The notes under the pieces were generated by a model. The model was not told the DNA's origin and did not search any database. It saw only the letters and a program-made list of their open reading frames with translations. From Acidobacteriota bacterium (lineage in GTDB: Bacteria > Acidobacteriota > Vicinamibacteria > Vicinamibacterales > CAVVIG01), in the NCBI GenBank assembly GCA_020850715.1, contig JADZED010000072.1:1-59118 (forward strand): DNA of 59,118 nt, given 5' to 3'. Of the stretch, positions 48,335 through 56,325 are shown piece by piece. The position numbers and the translations under genes were made by a program. How positions within the stretch are numbered: the stretch's first letter is position 1; each line of letters begins with the position of its first letter.

Positions 48335-50470
48335 CTAACCCGTCACGCGGATGCCGATCAATTCCTTCGCCGGGCCGCCTTCGGCGGCGATCTCAATCAC
48401 GTAGTCGCCCGGCGCGAGCGCCGCCAGCGACAGCTCGAGCCGCCCCGGCGCGCCGGCGGCGGGCTGGGCGGCAACCGCGAGGTCCGACATCGGAGCGCCC
48501 GCGCGATTCAACAGGCGGGCGGTCAATGCCGGCGGCGCGCCACCCGGGCCATAGGCCGGCACGCGAATCAGCAGCCGCTCGGTCCGGCTGAATTCGCGCG
48601 AGGCGATCGGCATCGGATCCGGCGCCGTCTTCAGCGCGTCGAGCTCGCGGAGCGTGCGGGCCTTGAAGACCTCCGGCGTACCGAGCACAACGCGATCGCC
48701 GTTCAAGTCCGGCACCTCGACCTCGCGCACTTCCGAGTCGAGCACCTGCGATGCCTCGCCTTCGATGGAGAGACGAAGCTGCATGGTGCCCGGCGGGATG
48801 TCGAACGAGACGCGCGCGCCCCGCGCGGCCGCTCCGGCCGAGCCCGGCGCAGCGCCCGCCGGAACGCCGGCCGCGCGGCCGCGGAAATACGGCTCGCCAT
48901 CCGGCCCGACCGCGAGCACGCTCACCCGCGCCGGCCCGCCGTCGCCGCCCCGATCGCCGGGCACGCGCGGCAGCGGCTCCCAGACGAAGGTGACATGCGT
49001 CCGGCCATCCTCGCCGCGGTCGGCGCCGATCCAGGTCCGCACGACGCGGGCGCGCGTAGGGACCGCAATCGATGCGAGCGCGTCGGTGACGTCCTTCGAA
49101 GGACCAGGCCTGGGCGGCGCGAGCGCGCGCGAGGTCTCCTCCGCGGTCAGCGCCCAGTAGCCGTTCCGGGCGCGCACCTGCACGCCCTGACGCTTGACGC
49201 GCACCTTGATTTCGTGGAACTTGCCGTCCGACGGCGCCAGCGTGGAACTGTAGCCGAGCAGATAGTAGGCGCTGCTGTCGCGGACGATCTGCTTCAAGCC
49301 GACGCTCAGGTCGTTGCTGTTCACGATGGCGCGGCCGTCGGTGTTGTCGGCGAGGACGCGGAGCGTGTCGATCGTCGAGCTCAGGTACTGCGCGTCGGTC
49401 GAGGCGGCCACCCGCTGGTCGATGTCGAACTCCGAGCCGGCGAGCCCTCGCGGATCGACCGGGTAGATGGCGACGTTGTTGCGGTTCGCCGCGTCGAACA
49501 CGTCGCGGAGCTCCTGCTGCAGGTCGAGACCCGCGGCCCAGGCGGCGCGGTCCTCGTTCGGATCGCCGATGCCCGCCGCCGGATTGTAGGCGTTCGGGTT
49601 GCCCGAGCCGGGCATGGCGGCGTTCGCATCCCGCAGCTGCGGCGGCAGCATCGCCGTGAATCCTTCGCTCACCAGGATGAGCGCCTTGCGGCCCTCCTTG
49701 AGCGATCCCATGTGCGTGATGAGCGCGCGGAGGGCGCTGAGCGACACCTGGTTGCGGATCTTCTCCACGACCTCGGGCGGGTACTGGAAGTACTGCTCCT
49801 CGAACGAGTTGGTCGGCGTGTATTCGAACTTCCGCCCGGTGAACTGCCGGATGCCGCGGGCGACTGCCTCGCGATCGCGCGTCATCCGGATCGACCCGAG
49901 CGATTCGAGCGGGTACATGAGCCCGATCATGTCGCTCGGCCCGAGCTGCGTGGCGACGAAGTTCGCGATGGCGTCGCGCGCCGCGACGCTCGATCCGCGC
50001 CGGACGTGATAGTCGTCCAGGAACACCGCGAAGAGCCGCACGTCGTCGCGCGCCGCCTCGGATTCTTCGTCGAAATCGCTGCGAATCGCCTGCGGCACCT
50101 CCTTCGCCGCCTCCGCCGCGCCGCCGTCGAGGCGCACGAGCTTGAAGGTCTCGATCTTCTGCGGCTGCCCCTCCTCGACGATCTCGAAATCGCCGGGCCC
50201 GAGGTCGTCGACCGGGCTGCCGCTCCTGTCGGTGACGATGACGTCGACGCGGACGAAGTTGATGCCGGCGCGGAACACCGGCTGCTGGCCCTGCCCTGAC
50301 GCCGGCTGCTGGGCCGGCGGCGACCCGGCAGGCGGCGGGGCGCTCGTCTGTCCCGGCGGCGGCAGACCCGTACCGCGCGAGACATCAGCGGGAGCCTGTG
50401 CGCCGCCGCTCGCCGGGCACACGCCCAATCCAAGCGCGACCGCAACGGCAAGGAACCAGGGTGGTCTCAT
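48335..50470 (-). CDS. VWFA-related Acidobacterial domain protein (first of a pair)
   Basis: 711 residues. Signal peptide MRPPWFLAVAVALGLGVCPA (about 24 aa); Gln/Pro/Ala-rich linker (about 28-70); FRAGINFVRVDVIVTDRSGS and DFEIVEEGQPQKIETFKLVR strand domain; VWFA-like domain (about 135-390) with LFAVFLDDYHVRRGSSVAAR, KALILVSEGFTAMLPPQL and YYLLGYSST; then a C-terminal region that aligns by eye with the shorter paralogue (VVLGTPEVFKARTLRELDAL versus AIGTPEVLRLRTEREFQMLA). The metal-site motif is LDDYH rather than DxSxS, as in the neighbour. It is divergent from an acyl-CoA dehydrogenase gene. Probably secreted or periplasmic; role unknown. Confidence 0.9.
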   Translation of the reverse strand: MRPPWFLAVAVALGLGVCPASGGAQAPADVSRGTGLPPPGQTSAPPPAGSPPAQQPASGQGQQPVFRAGINFVRVDVIVTDRSGSPVDDLGPGDFEIVEEGQPQKIETFKLVRLDGGAAEAAKEVPQAIRSDFDEESEAARDDVRLFAVFLDDYHVRRGSSVAARDAIANFVATQLGPSDMIGLMYPLESLGSIRMTRDREAVARGIRQFTGRKFEYTPTNSFEEQYFQYPPEVVEKIRNQVSLSALRALITHMGSLKEGRKALILVSEGFTAMLPPQLRDANAAMPGSGNPNAYNPAAGIGDPNEDRAAWAAGLDLQQELRDVFDAANRNNVAIYPVDPRGLAGSEFDIDQRVAASTDAQYLSSTIDTLRVLADNTDGRAIVNSNDLSVGLKQIVRDSSAYYLLGYSSTLAPSDGKFHEIKVRVKRQGVQVRARNGYWALTAEETSRALAPPRPGPSKDVTDALASIAVPTRARVVRTWIGADRGEDGRTHVTFVWEPLPRVPGDRGGDGGPARVSVLAVGPDGEPYFRGRAAGVPAGAAPGSAGAAARGARVSFDIPPGTMQLRLSIEGEASQVLDSEVREVEVPDLNGDRVVLGTPEVFKARTLRELDALKTAPDPMPIASREFSRTERLLIRVPAYGPGGAPPALTARLLNRAGAPMSDLAVAAQPAAGAPGRLELSLAALAPGDYVIEIAAEGGPAKELIGIRVTG

Positions 50471-50653
50471 ATGCCTCGCCCCTATCTTAGACCTTGCGCG
50501 GAGCTCGACGCGCTGGGACTGCCGGCCTTGCGGCCGGCGTCGCGGTGCCGTTGCCGTGCAGGCTTCGGGCGCGCGACACGGCCGTCACGGAGGTCAGCCC
50601 GACATCCGCTCCGCGGCCGCTCGCAGCCGGTTCGAGATAAGATCGCAGCGCCG

Positions 50654-51799
50654 ATGGCTTCGGTCCCGACCGCGCTTGCCGACGACGAGCGGCTGTTCCG
50701 CGACAGCGTGTACCAGTTCGCCGATCGAGAAGTCCGGCCGCTGGTGCGCACGATGGACGAGCACGCACGGATCGAGCGCCCGCTCATCGACCGGCTGTTC
50801 GCGCTCGGCGTGATGGGCATCGAGATCCCGGAGGCCGAGGGCGGCGGCGGCGCCAGCTTCTTCCACGCGATCCTCGCGGTGGAGGCGCTCTCGCGCGTGG
50901 ATCCGTCGGTCGGCGTGCTCGTCGACGTTCAGAACACGCTGGTTGCCAATGCGCTGCTGCGCTGGGGCGGTGCGCAGCAGCGCGCGCGCCATCTGCGAGC
51001 GCTCGCTTCCGGCACAATCGGCGCCTACGCGCTCTCGGAGGCCGGCTCGGGCAGCGACGCCTTCGCGCTGACCACGCGCGCGGTCGACGCCGGCGACGCC
51101 TGGCAGCTCACCGGCCGCAAGCTCTGGATCACCAACGCGCACGAAGCCGACCTCTTCATCGTGTTCGCGACGGTCGATCCGGCGGCCGGCCGCCACGGCA
51201 TCACGGCGTTCCTCGTCGAGCGGGGCTTCACCGGGTTCGCGGTCGGGAAGAAGGAAGACAAGCTGGGCATCCGCGCGAGCAGCACGTGCGAGCTGCTGCT
51301 CGACGACTGCCGCGTGCCGAAGGCGAACGTGCTCGGCGCGGTCGGCGCGGGCTACAAGGTCGCGATCGAGACGCTCAACGAGGGGCGCATCGGCATCGGC
51401 GCCCAGATGATCGGACTGGCGCAGGGCGCCCTCGATCACGCCATCGCGTACACGCGCCAGCGGAAGCAGTTTGGCAGGCCGATCGCGGAGTTCCAGGCGG
51501 TGCAGCACCAGGTGGCGCGCGCCGCGACCGAGCTGGCGGCGGCGCGCCTGCTCGTCTACCACGCGGCACGGCTTCGGGATGCGAAGGCGCCGTTTCTCGC
51601 GGAAGCGGCGATGTGCAAGATCTTCGCATCCGAAGTCGCCGAGCGCACGGCGTCGCTGGCCGTCAATCTCTTCGGCGGCAACGGCTTCGTGAAGGACTAC
51701 CCGGTCGAGAAGCTGTACCGCGACGCCAAGATCGGCCAGATCTACGAGGGCACCTCGAACCTGCAGCTGCAGACGATCGCGAAGCAGGTTCTCGGTTGA
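50654..51799 (+). CDS. Acyl-CoA dehydrogenase
   Basis: A 381-residue FAD enzyme: LGVMGIEIPEAEGGGGASFF, IGAYALSEAGSGSDAFALTT, KLGIRASSTCELLLDDCRVP, FGRPIAEFQAVQHQVARAAT, FGGNGFVKDYPVEKLYRDAK and the C-terminal IYEGTSNLQLQTIAKQVLG. In the last block the position of the usual catalytic Glu (GTSE) is Asn (GTSN). This is typical of short/branched-chain or isovaleryl-like subgroups that carry the base elsewhere, or of a changed function; which applies here is not decided. The start at 50654 (MASVPTALADDERLFRDSVY) fits family length, but no ribosome site is visible. Single plus-strand gene between the VWFA pair and the penicillin acylase. Confidence 0.93.
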   Translation: MASVPTALADDERLFRDSVYQFADREVRPLVRTMDEHARIERPLIDRLFALGVMGIEIPEAEGGGGASFFHAILAVEALSRVDPSVGVLVDVQNTLVANALLRWGGAQQRARHLRALASGTIGAYALSEAGSGSDAFALTTRAVDAGDAWQLTGRKLWITNAHEADLFIVFATVDPAAGRHGITAFLVERGFTGFAVGKKEDKLGIRASSTCELLLDDCRVPKANVLGAVGAGYKVAIETLNEGRIGIGAQMIGLAQGALDHAIAYTRQRKQFGRPIAEFQAVQHQVARAATELAAARLLVYHAARLRDAKAPFLAEAAMCKIFASEVAERTASLAVNLFGGNGFVKDYPVEKLYRDAKIGQIYEGTSNLQLQTIAKQVLG

Positions 51800-51817
51800 C
51801 GCCTACGACGCCTCTCC

Positions 51818-51835
51818 AGGCGCACGAGGCGCACG
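51818..51835. repeat. Two perfect 9-bp units
   Basis: AGGCGCACG is repeated twice in tandem (51818-51826, 51827-51835) in the 47-bp gap between two convergent genes. A related, degenerate series containing GCGCCTCGT/GCGCCTGAA occurs near 8230. Confidence 0.5.
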
Positions 51836-51846
51836 CGACGTGACGT

Positions 51847-54084
51847 TCACTGGCCCGGGTGGTACTCGCGCTCGAGGTGGCCGTTCAACTGCTCGCGGTA
51901 GTAGTAGATCTCCCGCAGACTGCCGTCCGCGTACCGTTGCGCCTGGTCGTTGAAGTGCGGCGACCTCGGGTCTCCGCTCTCGCCGCCGGCCGTCACCGCC
52001 TTGGCCCGCACCCGATCCCCGAACTCGACGACGGCGACGAAGCTGTTGCCACTGGTGCCGTACATCTTCTTGGTCCCCGGATACGTTCGCGCGCCGAAGG
52101 AGGCCAGCGATCCCCACCGCGACGAGGTGAACGGCACGGGCAGGCTCGGTCCCGCATCGTCGAACGGCTGGATGATGTCGCCGGTGAGCCGTTGGAAACG
52201 GTTGACGTCGCCCCACGGCGTTTGCCAGCGGCCGAAGTCGGCGGCGAGGCGATCGGAGGCGGCCGCCAGCGATTCGAGCATCGCCGCGGCGGGCCGGCGG
52301 CTCACGGCGAAGGTTTCGGCCGACATCTCCGCCTTCGCCGCCTCGTCCCCGATACGCCGGTACAGATCGTCACCCCAATACACCGCGAGCGTCGTGGGCA
52401 CAGACGAGGCCGCCCAGCGGAAATCCCATCCCCGCAGCAGCGCGATCTGATCGGCAAGCCTGGTCTTCAGCGGATCGGAGGCCGGCGCCTCATCGTAGGC
52501 GTGCAGCAGCGCGGGGATCAGATCGGCGAAGGCCGGCAGATAGCTGTCGTACGCAGCGGCAATCAGCGAGTCGACGGTGAAGTCCCGCCTGCCCTGGAGG
52601 ACCCTGATGGCGTGCCTGCCACGGGCGGTCTCCTCGCGACCCCGCTCCACATAGGCAGGAAAATCCGCCCGGTCCGGGCTGTCCGGGCCCGCGGCGGACC
52701 AGGGCCAGTTGTTCGAGTTGTACAGCCAGCCGACCGGCGGATTCTTCAGCCCGGGCGTCTCGTCGATCGACAGCACGCCGCGCCAGTCGGTCGCGGGATT
52801 GCTGCCGTCGACCGGCTTGGCGAAGTCGAAGGCGGGATCCCGGCGCGGGATGAAGTTGGAATGGAAATACGCGATCGTTCCATCGGCATCGGCGTAGATG
52901 GTGTTGTTCGACGAGTTGGTGTGGAGCTCCATCGTGTCGCGGAACGCCTGGTAGCTGGTCGCCTTGGTCCGCAGATAGGACTGCTGCAGCGCCTTGACCG
53001 GGTCCTGCATCAGGCTCACGCTCACCCACTTGCCGCCGGCGTCGCGCACGATCGGACCATGGTGCGTGCGGTAGACCGTAAAGGTTCGCGAGGCCATGCC
53101 GCTCGCCGTCCTGTACGGCACGACGATCGTCCTGGTCGTGACGGCCCGTTCTTCGCTGCCGTACGTGTAGACGTAGCCGTCGCCCCTCTTCGCGATCGTC
53201 TCGAGATACTCGTCGATGTTGTCGACGCCGCTCGAGGTGTGCATCCAGCCAGCGCGTTGGTTGAAGCCCTGGTAGACGAAGAACTGGCCCCACGTCAGCG
53301 CGCCGTACGCGTTGAGCCCCTCGTCGCTGACCATCTGCGCCTCGGCACGGAAGAAGAAGGAGGTGTGGGGATTGATCAGCAGGAGCGCATGCCGGTTGGC
53401 GGCGTTCGACGGGGCGACGGCAATGCCGTTCGAGCCGGTCGGCTCCCGATAGGCCGGAGGGACGGGACGGGCAGGAACGGCGGCCTCCCGGTTCGCCGGC
53501 CTGTCCGGCTCCTCCTGCCGTTCCCGCCCTTCCTGCCCGCGTCCTTCCCGCCCGTAGAACGCCTCCAGCTGCGCCAGGTCGATCCGTTCGATGTCGCCGC
53601 CGATGCTCCCTTCGCTGAAGCTGAGCGCCATCCACGGCTCGAAGCGCGCGATGACGCGCGGCGTCACCGCCGGATGGGTGTGCAGGTAGTAATTGAGGCC
53701 ATCGGCCCAGGCGTCCATCAGCGCCTTCAGCCATGCCGGACTCGACGCGTACTTCGCCTGCATGTCGGCCGGATCGATGAAGAGCTTCATCCGGAGGTCG
53801 CGGAAGATCTCCGACTCTCCTTCGGCCTCGGCGAGCCTCCCCATCGCGTTGATGAAGTTGGTCTCGACGCGATTGAAGTCGTCCTCGGCCTGCGCATAGA
53901 CGACCCCGAACACCGCGTCGGCGTCGGTCCTGCCGTACACGTGCGCGATGCCCCAGTCGTCACGGTAGATCGTGATGGCGTCCGCCTGCTTCCGCCATCG
54001 CGCCAGATCGACGTCCGCCGTCTGCGCGGACGCTGTCGAGACCGCAGCCACCACGAGGGCGAGCGCCGCGACGAGCTCTCTCAT
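51847..54084 (-). CDS. Penicillin acylase family (Ntn-hydrolase) protein, secreted
   Basis: 745 residues. Signal peptide MRELVAALALVVAAVSTASA (about 20 aa). The alpha chain follows, with ADAITIYRDDWGIAHVYGRT and FGVVYAQAEDDFNRVETNFI. The autocatalytic nucleophile is S218 in REPTGSNGIAVAPSNAANRH, preceded by a low-complexity spacer. The beta chain includes LLINPHTSFFFRAEAQMVSD and ELHTNSSNNTIYADADGTIA. Precursors are cut before the Ser and form a heterodimer in the periplasm that hydrolyses amides, for example N-acyl-homoserine lactones or beta-lactam side chains; the substrate is unknown. The Glu/Arg/Gln-rich spacer (about 178-195) is encoded by a 9-bp repeat array. The ATG at 54084 has GAGGT 5 bp upstream. 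Confidence 0.91.
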   Translation of the reverse strand: MRELVAALALVVAAVSTASAQTADVDLARWRKQADAITIYRDDWGIAHVYGRTDADAVFGVVYAQAEDDFNRVETNFINAMGRLAEAEGESEIFRDLRMKLFIDPADMQAKYASSPAWLKALMDAWADGLNYYLHTHPAVTPRVIARFEPWMALSFSEGSIGGDIERIDLAQLEAFYGREGRGQEGRERQEEPDRPANREAAVPARPVPPAYREPTGSNGIAVAPSNAANRHALLLINPHTSFFFRAEAQMVSDEGLNAYGALTWGQFFVYQGFNQRAGWMHTSSGVDNIDEYLETIAKRGDGYVYTYGSEERAVTTRTIVVPYRTASGMASRTFTVYRTHHGPIVRDAGGKWVSVSLMQDPVKALQQSYLRTKATSYQAFRDTMELHTNSSNNTIYADADGTIAYFHSNFIPRRDPAFDFAKPVDGSNPATDWRGVLSIDETPGLKNPPVGWLYNSNNWPWSAAGPDSPDRADFPAYVERGREETARGRHAIRVLQGRRDFTVDSLIAAAYDSYLPAFADLIPALLHAYDEAPASDPLKTRLADQIALLRGWDFRWAASSVPTTLAVYWGDDLYRRIGDEAAKAEMSAETFAVSRRPAAAMLESLAAASDRLAADFGRWQTPWGDVNRFQRLTGDIIQPFDDAGPSLPVPFTSSRWGSLASFGARTYPGTKKMYGTSGNSFVAVVEFGDRVRAKAVTAGGESGDPRSPHFNDQAQRYADGSLREIYYYREQLNGHLEREYHPGQ
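53503..53553. repeat. 9-bp repeat array inside the penicillin acylase gene
   Basis: GTCCGGCTC, CTCCTGCCG, TTCCCGCCC and TTCCTGCCC run without gap (53503-53538); after 6 bp TTCCCGCCC follows (53545-53553). The unit is identical to that upstream of lolD. It encodes the spacer just before the catalytic serine, where the precursor is normally processed. Confidence 0.8.
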
Positions 54085-54176
54085 GTCAACCTCGCCTGTC
54101 GATTGCCGACACCAGCAATTCTCGAGTCCCCGCCGTCCCCACCAGCCCGGATCCCCGGATCCGAGCTGCCCAACGC

Positions 54177-55319
54177 TCAGGCGTCGGCCAGCACTGCCGC
54201 GCTGATGATCATGCGCTGCGCCTCGGAGGTGCCCTGGTAGATCTCGGTCGCGCGCGCATCCCGGAACAGCCGTTCGACGGTCGACCCGCGCCGGTAGCCT
54301 TCCGACGCGAGGATCTGCATCGCCTTGTCGGCGGCGCGGTGCGCCGCCTCGGAGGCGGCGAGCTTGGCCATGGCCGCCTCCACGGTGCTGTTCTCCTGCC
54401 GATCGCGCGCATCGGCCGCTCGCATCGTGAGGAGCCGCGCCGCGTCGAGCTCGGTCGCCATGTCGGCGAGCATCCACTGGATCGCCTGGAAGCCGGCGAT
54501 CGGCCGGCCGAACTGCTCGCGCCGGCGTGCATGCGCGATCGCTTCGGCGACCGCGGCGTCGCCGATGCCGAGCGCCTGGGCCGCAATCGCGACGCGGCCC
54601 GCCTGGAGCGCCCACATGGCCAGCCGGAACCCGTGGTCGATCTCGCCGAGCACCTGGTCGCCGCCGACGACGAGGTCGAGGTCGAGGTCCATGCAGCCGA
54701 GGCCGCGGACGCCGAGCGAATCGGCCCGCGCGGTGCGGACGATGCCGCGCGCGTCCATCGGGACGAGGAATGCGGTGATCCCGTGGCCGCGGACGCCAGG
54801 GGTCGTGCACGCGAAGACGATCGCGAGCGCCGCCTCTTCGGCATTCGCCACCCACACCTTGCGTCCCGCGAGGCGGTATCCTCCCGCGACCGGGACGGCC
54901 GTCGTCTTCTGGTTCGCGGCGTCGGTGCCGGCGTCGGGCTCCGACAGCGCAAACGCCCCCAGGATCTCCCCCGACGCCAGGCGCCGGAGCCAGCGATCAC
55001 GTTGCGTCTCGGTCCCGAAGTGTGCGACGAGGTCGCCGACCAGCGAGTTGGTCACCGACAGCGACACGGCCACCGTCGCGCTCGCCCGTGCAATCGCCTC
55101 GATGGCGAGGGCGTAGCTGACGTAGTCGCGCCCGAGCCCGCCCCACTGCGCGGGGACCGTGATGCCGCACAGCCCGGCCTGCGCCGCCGCATACATGACG
55201 TCGGAGGGAAATTCCCCGGAGTGATCGATGCCGGCGGCCCGCTGCGCGACGACCTCCCGCGCGAAGCGTTCGGCGGCCTGCTGGAAGGCACGCTGCTCGG
55301 GGGTCAGTTCGAGGATCAT
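54177..55319 (-). CDS. Acyl-CoA dehydrogenase
   Basis: A 380-residue FAD-dependent dehydrogenase: LCGITVPAQWGGLGRDYVSY, ILGAFALSEPDAGTDAANQK, FGRPIAGFQAIQWMLADMAT, ILASEGYRRGSTVERLFRDA and IYQGTSEAQRMIISAAVLAD. The Glu of GTSE is present, as in short-chain (butyryl/acyl) dehydrogenases. It is the third acyl-CoA dehydrogenase of the window and differs clearly from the other two, so each probably serves a different acyl chain. The ATG at 55319 begins MILELTPEQRAFQQAAERFA. It lies 42 bp downstream of the HIT gene on the same strand. ETF and carboxylase genes are not in the window. Confidence 0.95.
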   Translation of the reverse strand: MILELTPEQRAFQQAAERFAREVVAQRAAGIDHSGEFPSDVMYAAAQAGLCGITVPAQWGGLGRDYVSYALAIEAIARASATVAVSLSVTNSLVGDLVAHFGTETQRDRWLRRLASGEILGAFALSEPDAGTDAANQKTTAVPVAGGYRLAGRKVWVANAEEAALAIVFACTTPGVRGHGITAFLVPMDARGIVRTARADSLGVRGLGCMDLDLDLVVGGDQVLGEIDHGFRLAMWALQAGRVAIAAQALGIGDAAVAEAIAHARRREQFGRPIAGFQAIQWMLADMATELDAARLLTMRAADARDRQENSTVEAAMAKLAASEAAHRAADKAMQILASEGYRRGSTVERLFRDARATEIYQGTSEAQRMIISAAVLADA

Positions 55320-55361
55320 CGCGGCGCCCCTATTGTCCTTCGTTTCCCGGTCTCCGCGGCG

Positions 55362-55862
55362 TCAGCGATCGCCTGCTGCGAGCCGCTCGAAGATGGGGCG
55401 CAGCCGCGCGGCCGTCGCCTCCAGATCCTCGGGCAGCACCCGGACGTTGCCCACCGCCGTCATGAAGCTGGTGTCGCCGTTCCATCGCGGCACCAGGTGC
55501 ACGTGCAGATGGTCGACGACGCCCGCGCCGGCCGGACGGCCCAGGTTGATGCCCACGTTGATCCCCTGCGGCGCGTAACCGTCGGTCAGCGCGATTTCCG
55601 CGCGGCGCGTCATCCCGATCAGCTCGTCCAGTTCGTCGGGCCTCGCCGCGGCGAGGCTTGCGATGTGGCGATGGGGGACGACCAGCAGGTGGCCGTTGTT
55701 ATACGGATAGAGGTTGAGGACGACGTAGGTGAGCGGACCGCGCGCGAGCACCAGGCGCTCGCGCTCCGCCCCGGCGGTCTGGCAGAAGATGCAGTCGCGG
55801 TCCGCGGTGCCGCTCGCACCGGTCACGTACTGCAGCCTCCAGGGGGCCCACAAGTGTTCCAT
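55362..55862 (-). CDS. HIT-family nucleotide hydrolase/phosphorylase
   Basis: A 166-residue HIT protein with the triad H118-x-H120-x-H122 in VVDHLHVHLVPRWNGDTSFM. A probable zinc site is formed by C24/C27 (DCIFCQ) with His from LLVVPHRHIASL. The N-terminus MEHLWAPWRLQYVTG and the WNGDTSFM tail are typical of the Ap4A-phosphorylase-like branch, which splits dinucleoside polyphosphates or nucleotidyl conjugates. The ATG at 55862 is preceded, not by a ribosome site, but by a 7-bp repeat array that fills the entire gap to the HU gene, as seen at other junctions here. Confidence 0.93.
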   Translation of the reverse strand: MEHLWAPWRLQYVTGASGTADRDCIFCQTAGAERERLVLARGPLTYVVLNLYPYNNGHLLVVPHRHIASLAAARPDELDELIGMTRRAEIALTDGYAPQGINVGINLGRPAGAGVVDHLHVHLVPRWNGDTSFMTAVGNVRVLPEDLEATAARLRPIFERLAAGDR

Positions 55863-55864
55863 GT

Positions 55865-55899
55865 CGACTGACGGCTGACGACTTGCGGCTGACGACTGT
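55865..55899. repeat. 7-bp array filling the HU/HIT gap
   Basis: CGACTGA, CGGCTGA, CGACTTG, CGGCTGA and CGACTGT: five gap-free heptamers occupying 35 of the 39 bp between the HU stop and the HIT start. The unit CGRCTGA is shared with the array at 36093-36177. Confidence 0.85.
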
Positions 55900-55901
55900 C
55901 T

Positions 55902-56246
55902 CTAGACCGCCATGGCATCGGGAGGCGCGACGGCGCTCGGCGGCGTCGCCGGCGCCTCGCGGTTGATCAGATCCTTCAGTTCCTTGCCGGGCTTGAAGTA
56001 GGGCACCTTCTTCGGCGGCACGTCCACCTTGTCGCCCGTCTTCGGGTTGCGCCCCTTCCGCGGTTCGCGCTTGCGGAGCCGGAAGCTGCCGAATCCCCGC
56101 AGCTCGATCTTCTCCCCCCGGTGCAGGGCGTCGATGATGCTCTTGAACACGGTGTCGACGATGACTTCGGAGTGCTTCTTGGTCAGATCCGACACCCGCG
56201 ACACTTCCTCGACGAGCTCCGCCTTGGTCATGCTGCCGCCGGTCAT
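55902..56246 (-). CDS. HU/IHF-family DNA-binding protein
   Basis: A 114-residue nucleoid protein: MTKAELVEEVSRVSDLTKKH, DTVFKSIIDALHRGEKIELR, GFGSFRLRKREPRKGRNPKT, then PPKKVPYFKPGKELKDLI. The DNA-intercalating beta-arm with RNPKTG and the Pro-containing tip are present. It bends DNA for chromosome compaction and transcription or recombination. The C-terminal Pro/Ala extension (about 97-114) goes beyond the usual 90-94 residues. The ATG at 56246 has GGGGGAG 6 bp upstream, adding MTGGS before the family start. It follows rpsA directly, an rpsA-ihfB-like order that is widespread. Confidence 0.95.
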   Translation of the reverse strand: MTGGSMTKAELVEEVSRVSDLTKKHSEVIVDTVFKSIIDALHRGEKIELRGFGSFRLRKREPRKGRNPKTGDKVDVPPKKVPYFKPGKELKDLINREAPATPPSAVAPPDAMAV

Positions 56247-56325
56247 CTCTGCTCCCCCTGGCCGGACGAGCGGGAACGGCCGGACCGGAGGAGGGCCGTC
56301 CGCCTGCCGCTCTGGCCTGTCCCGC

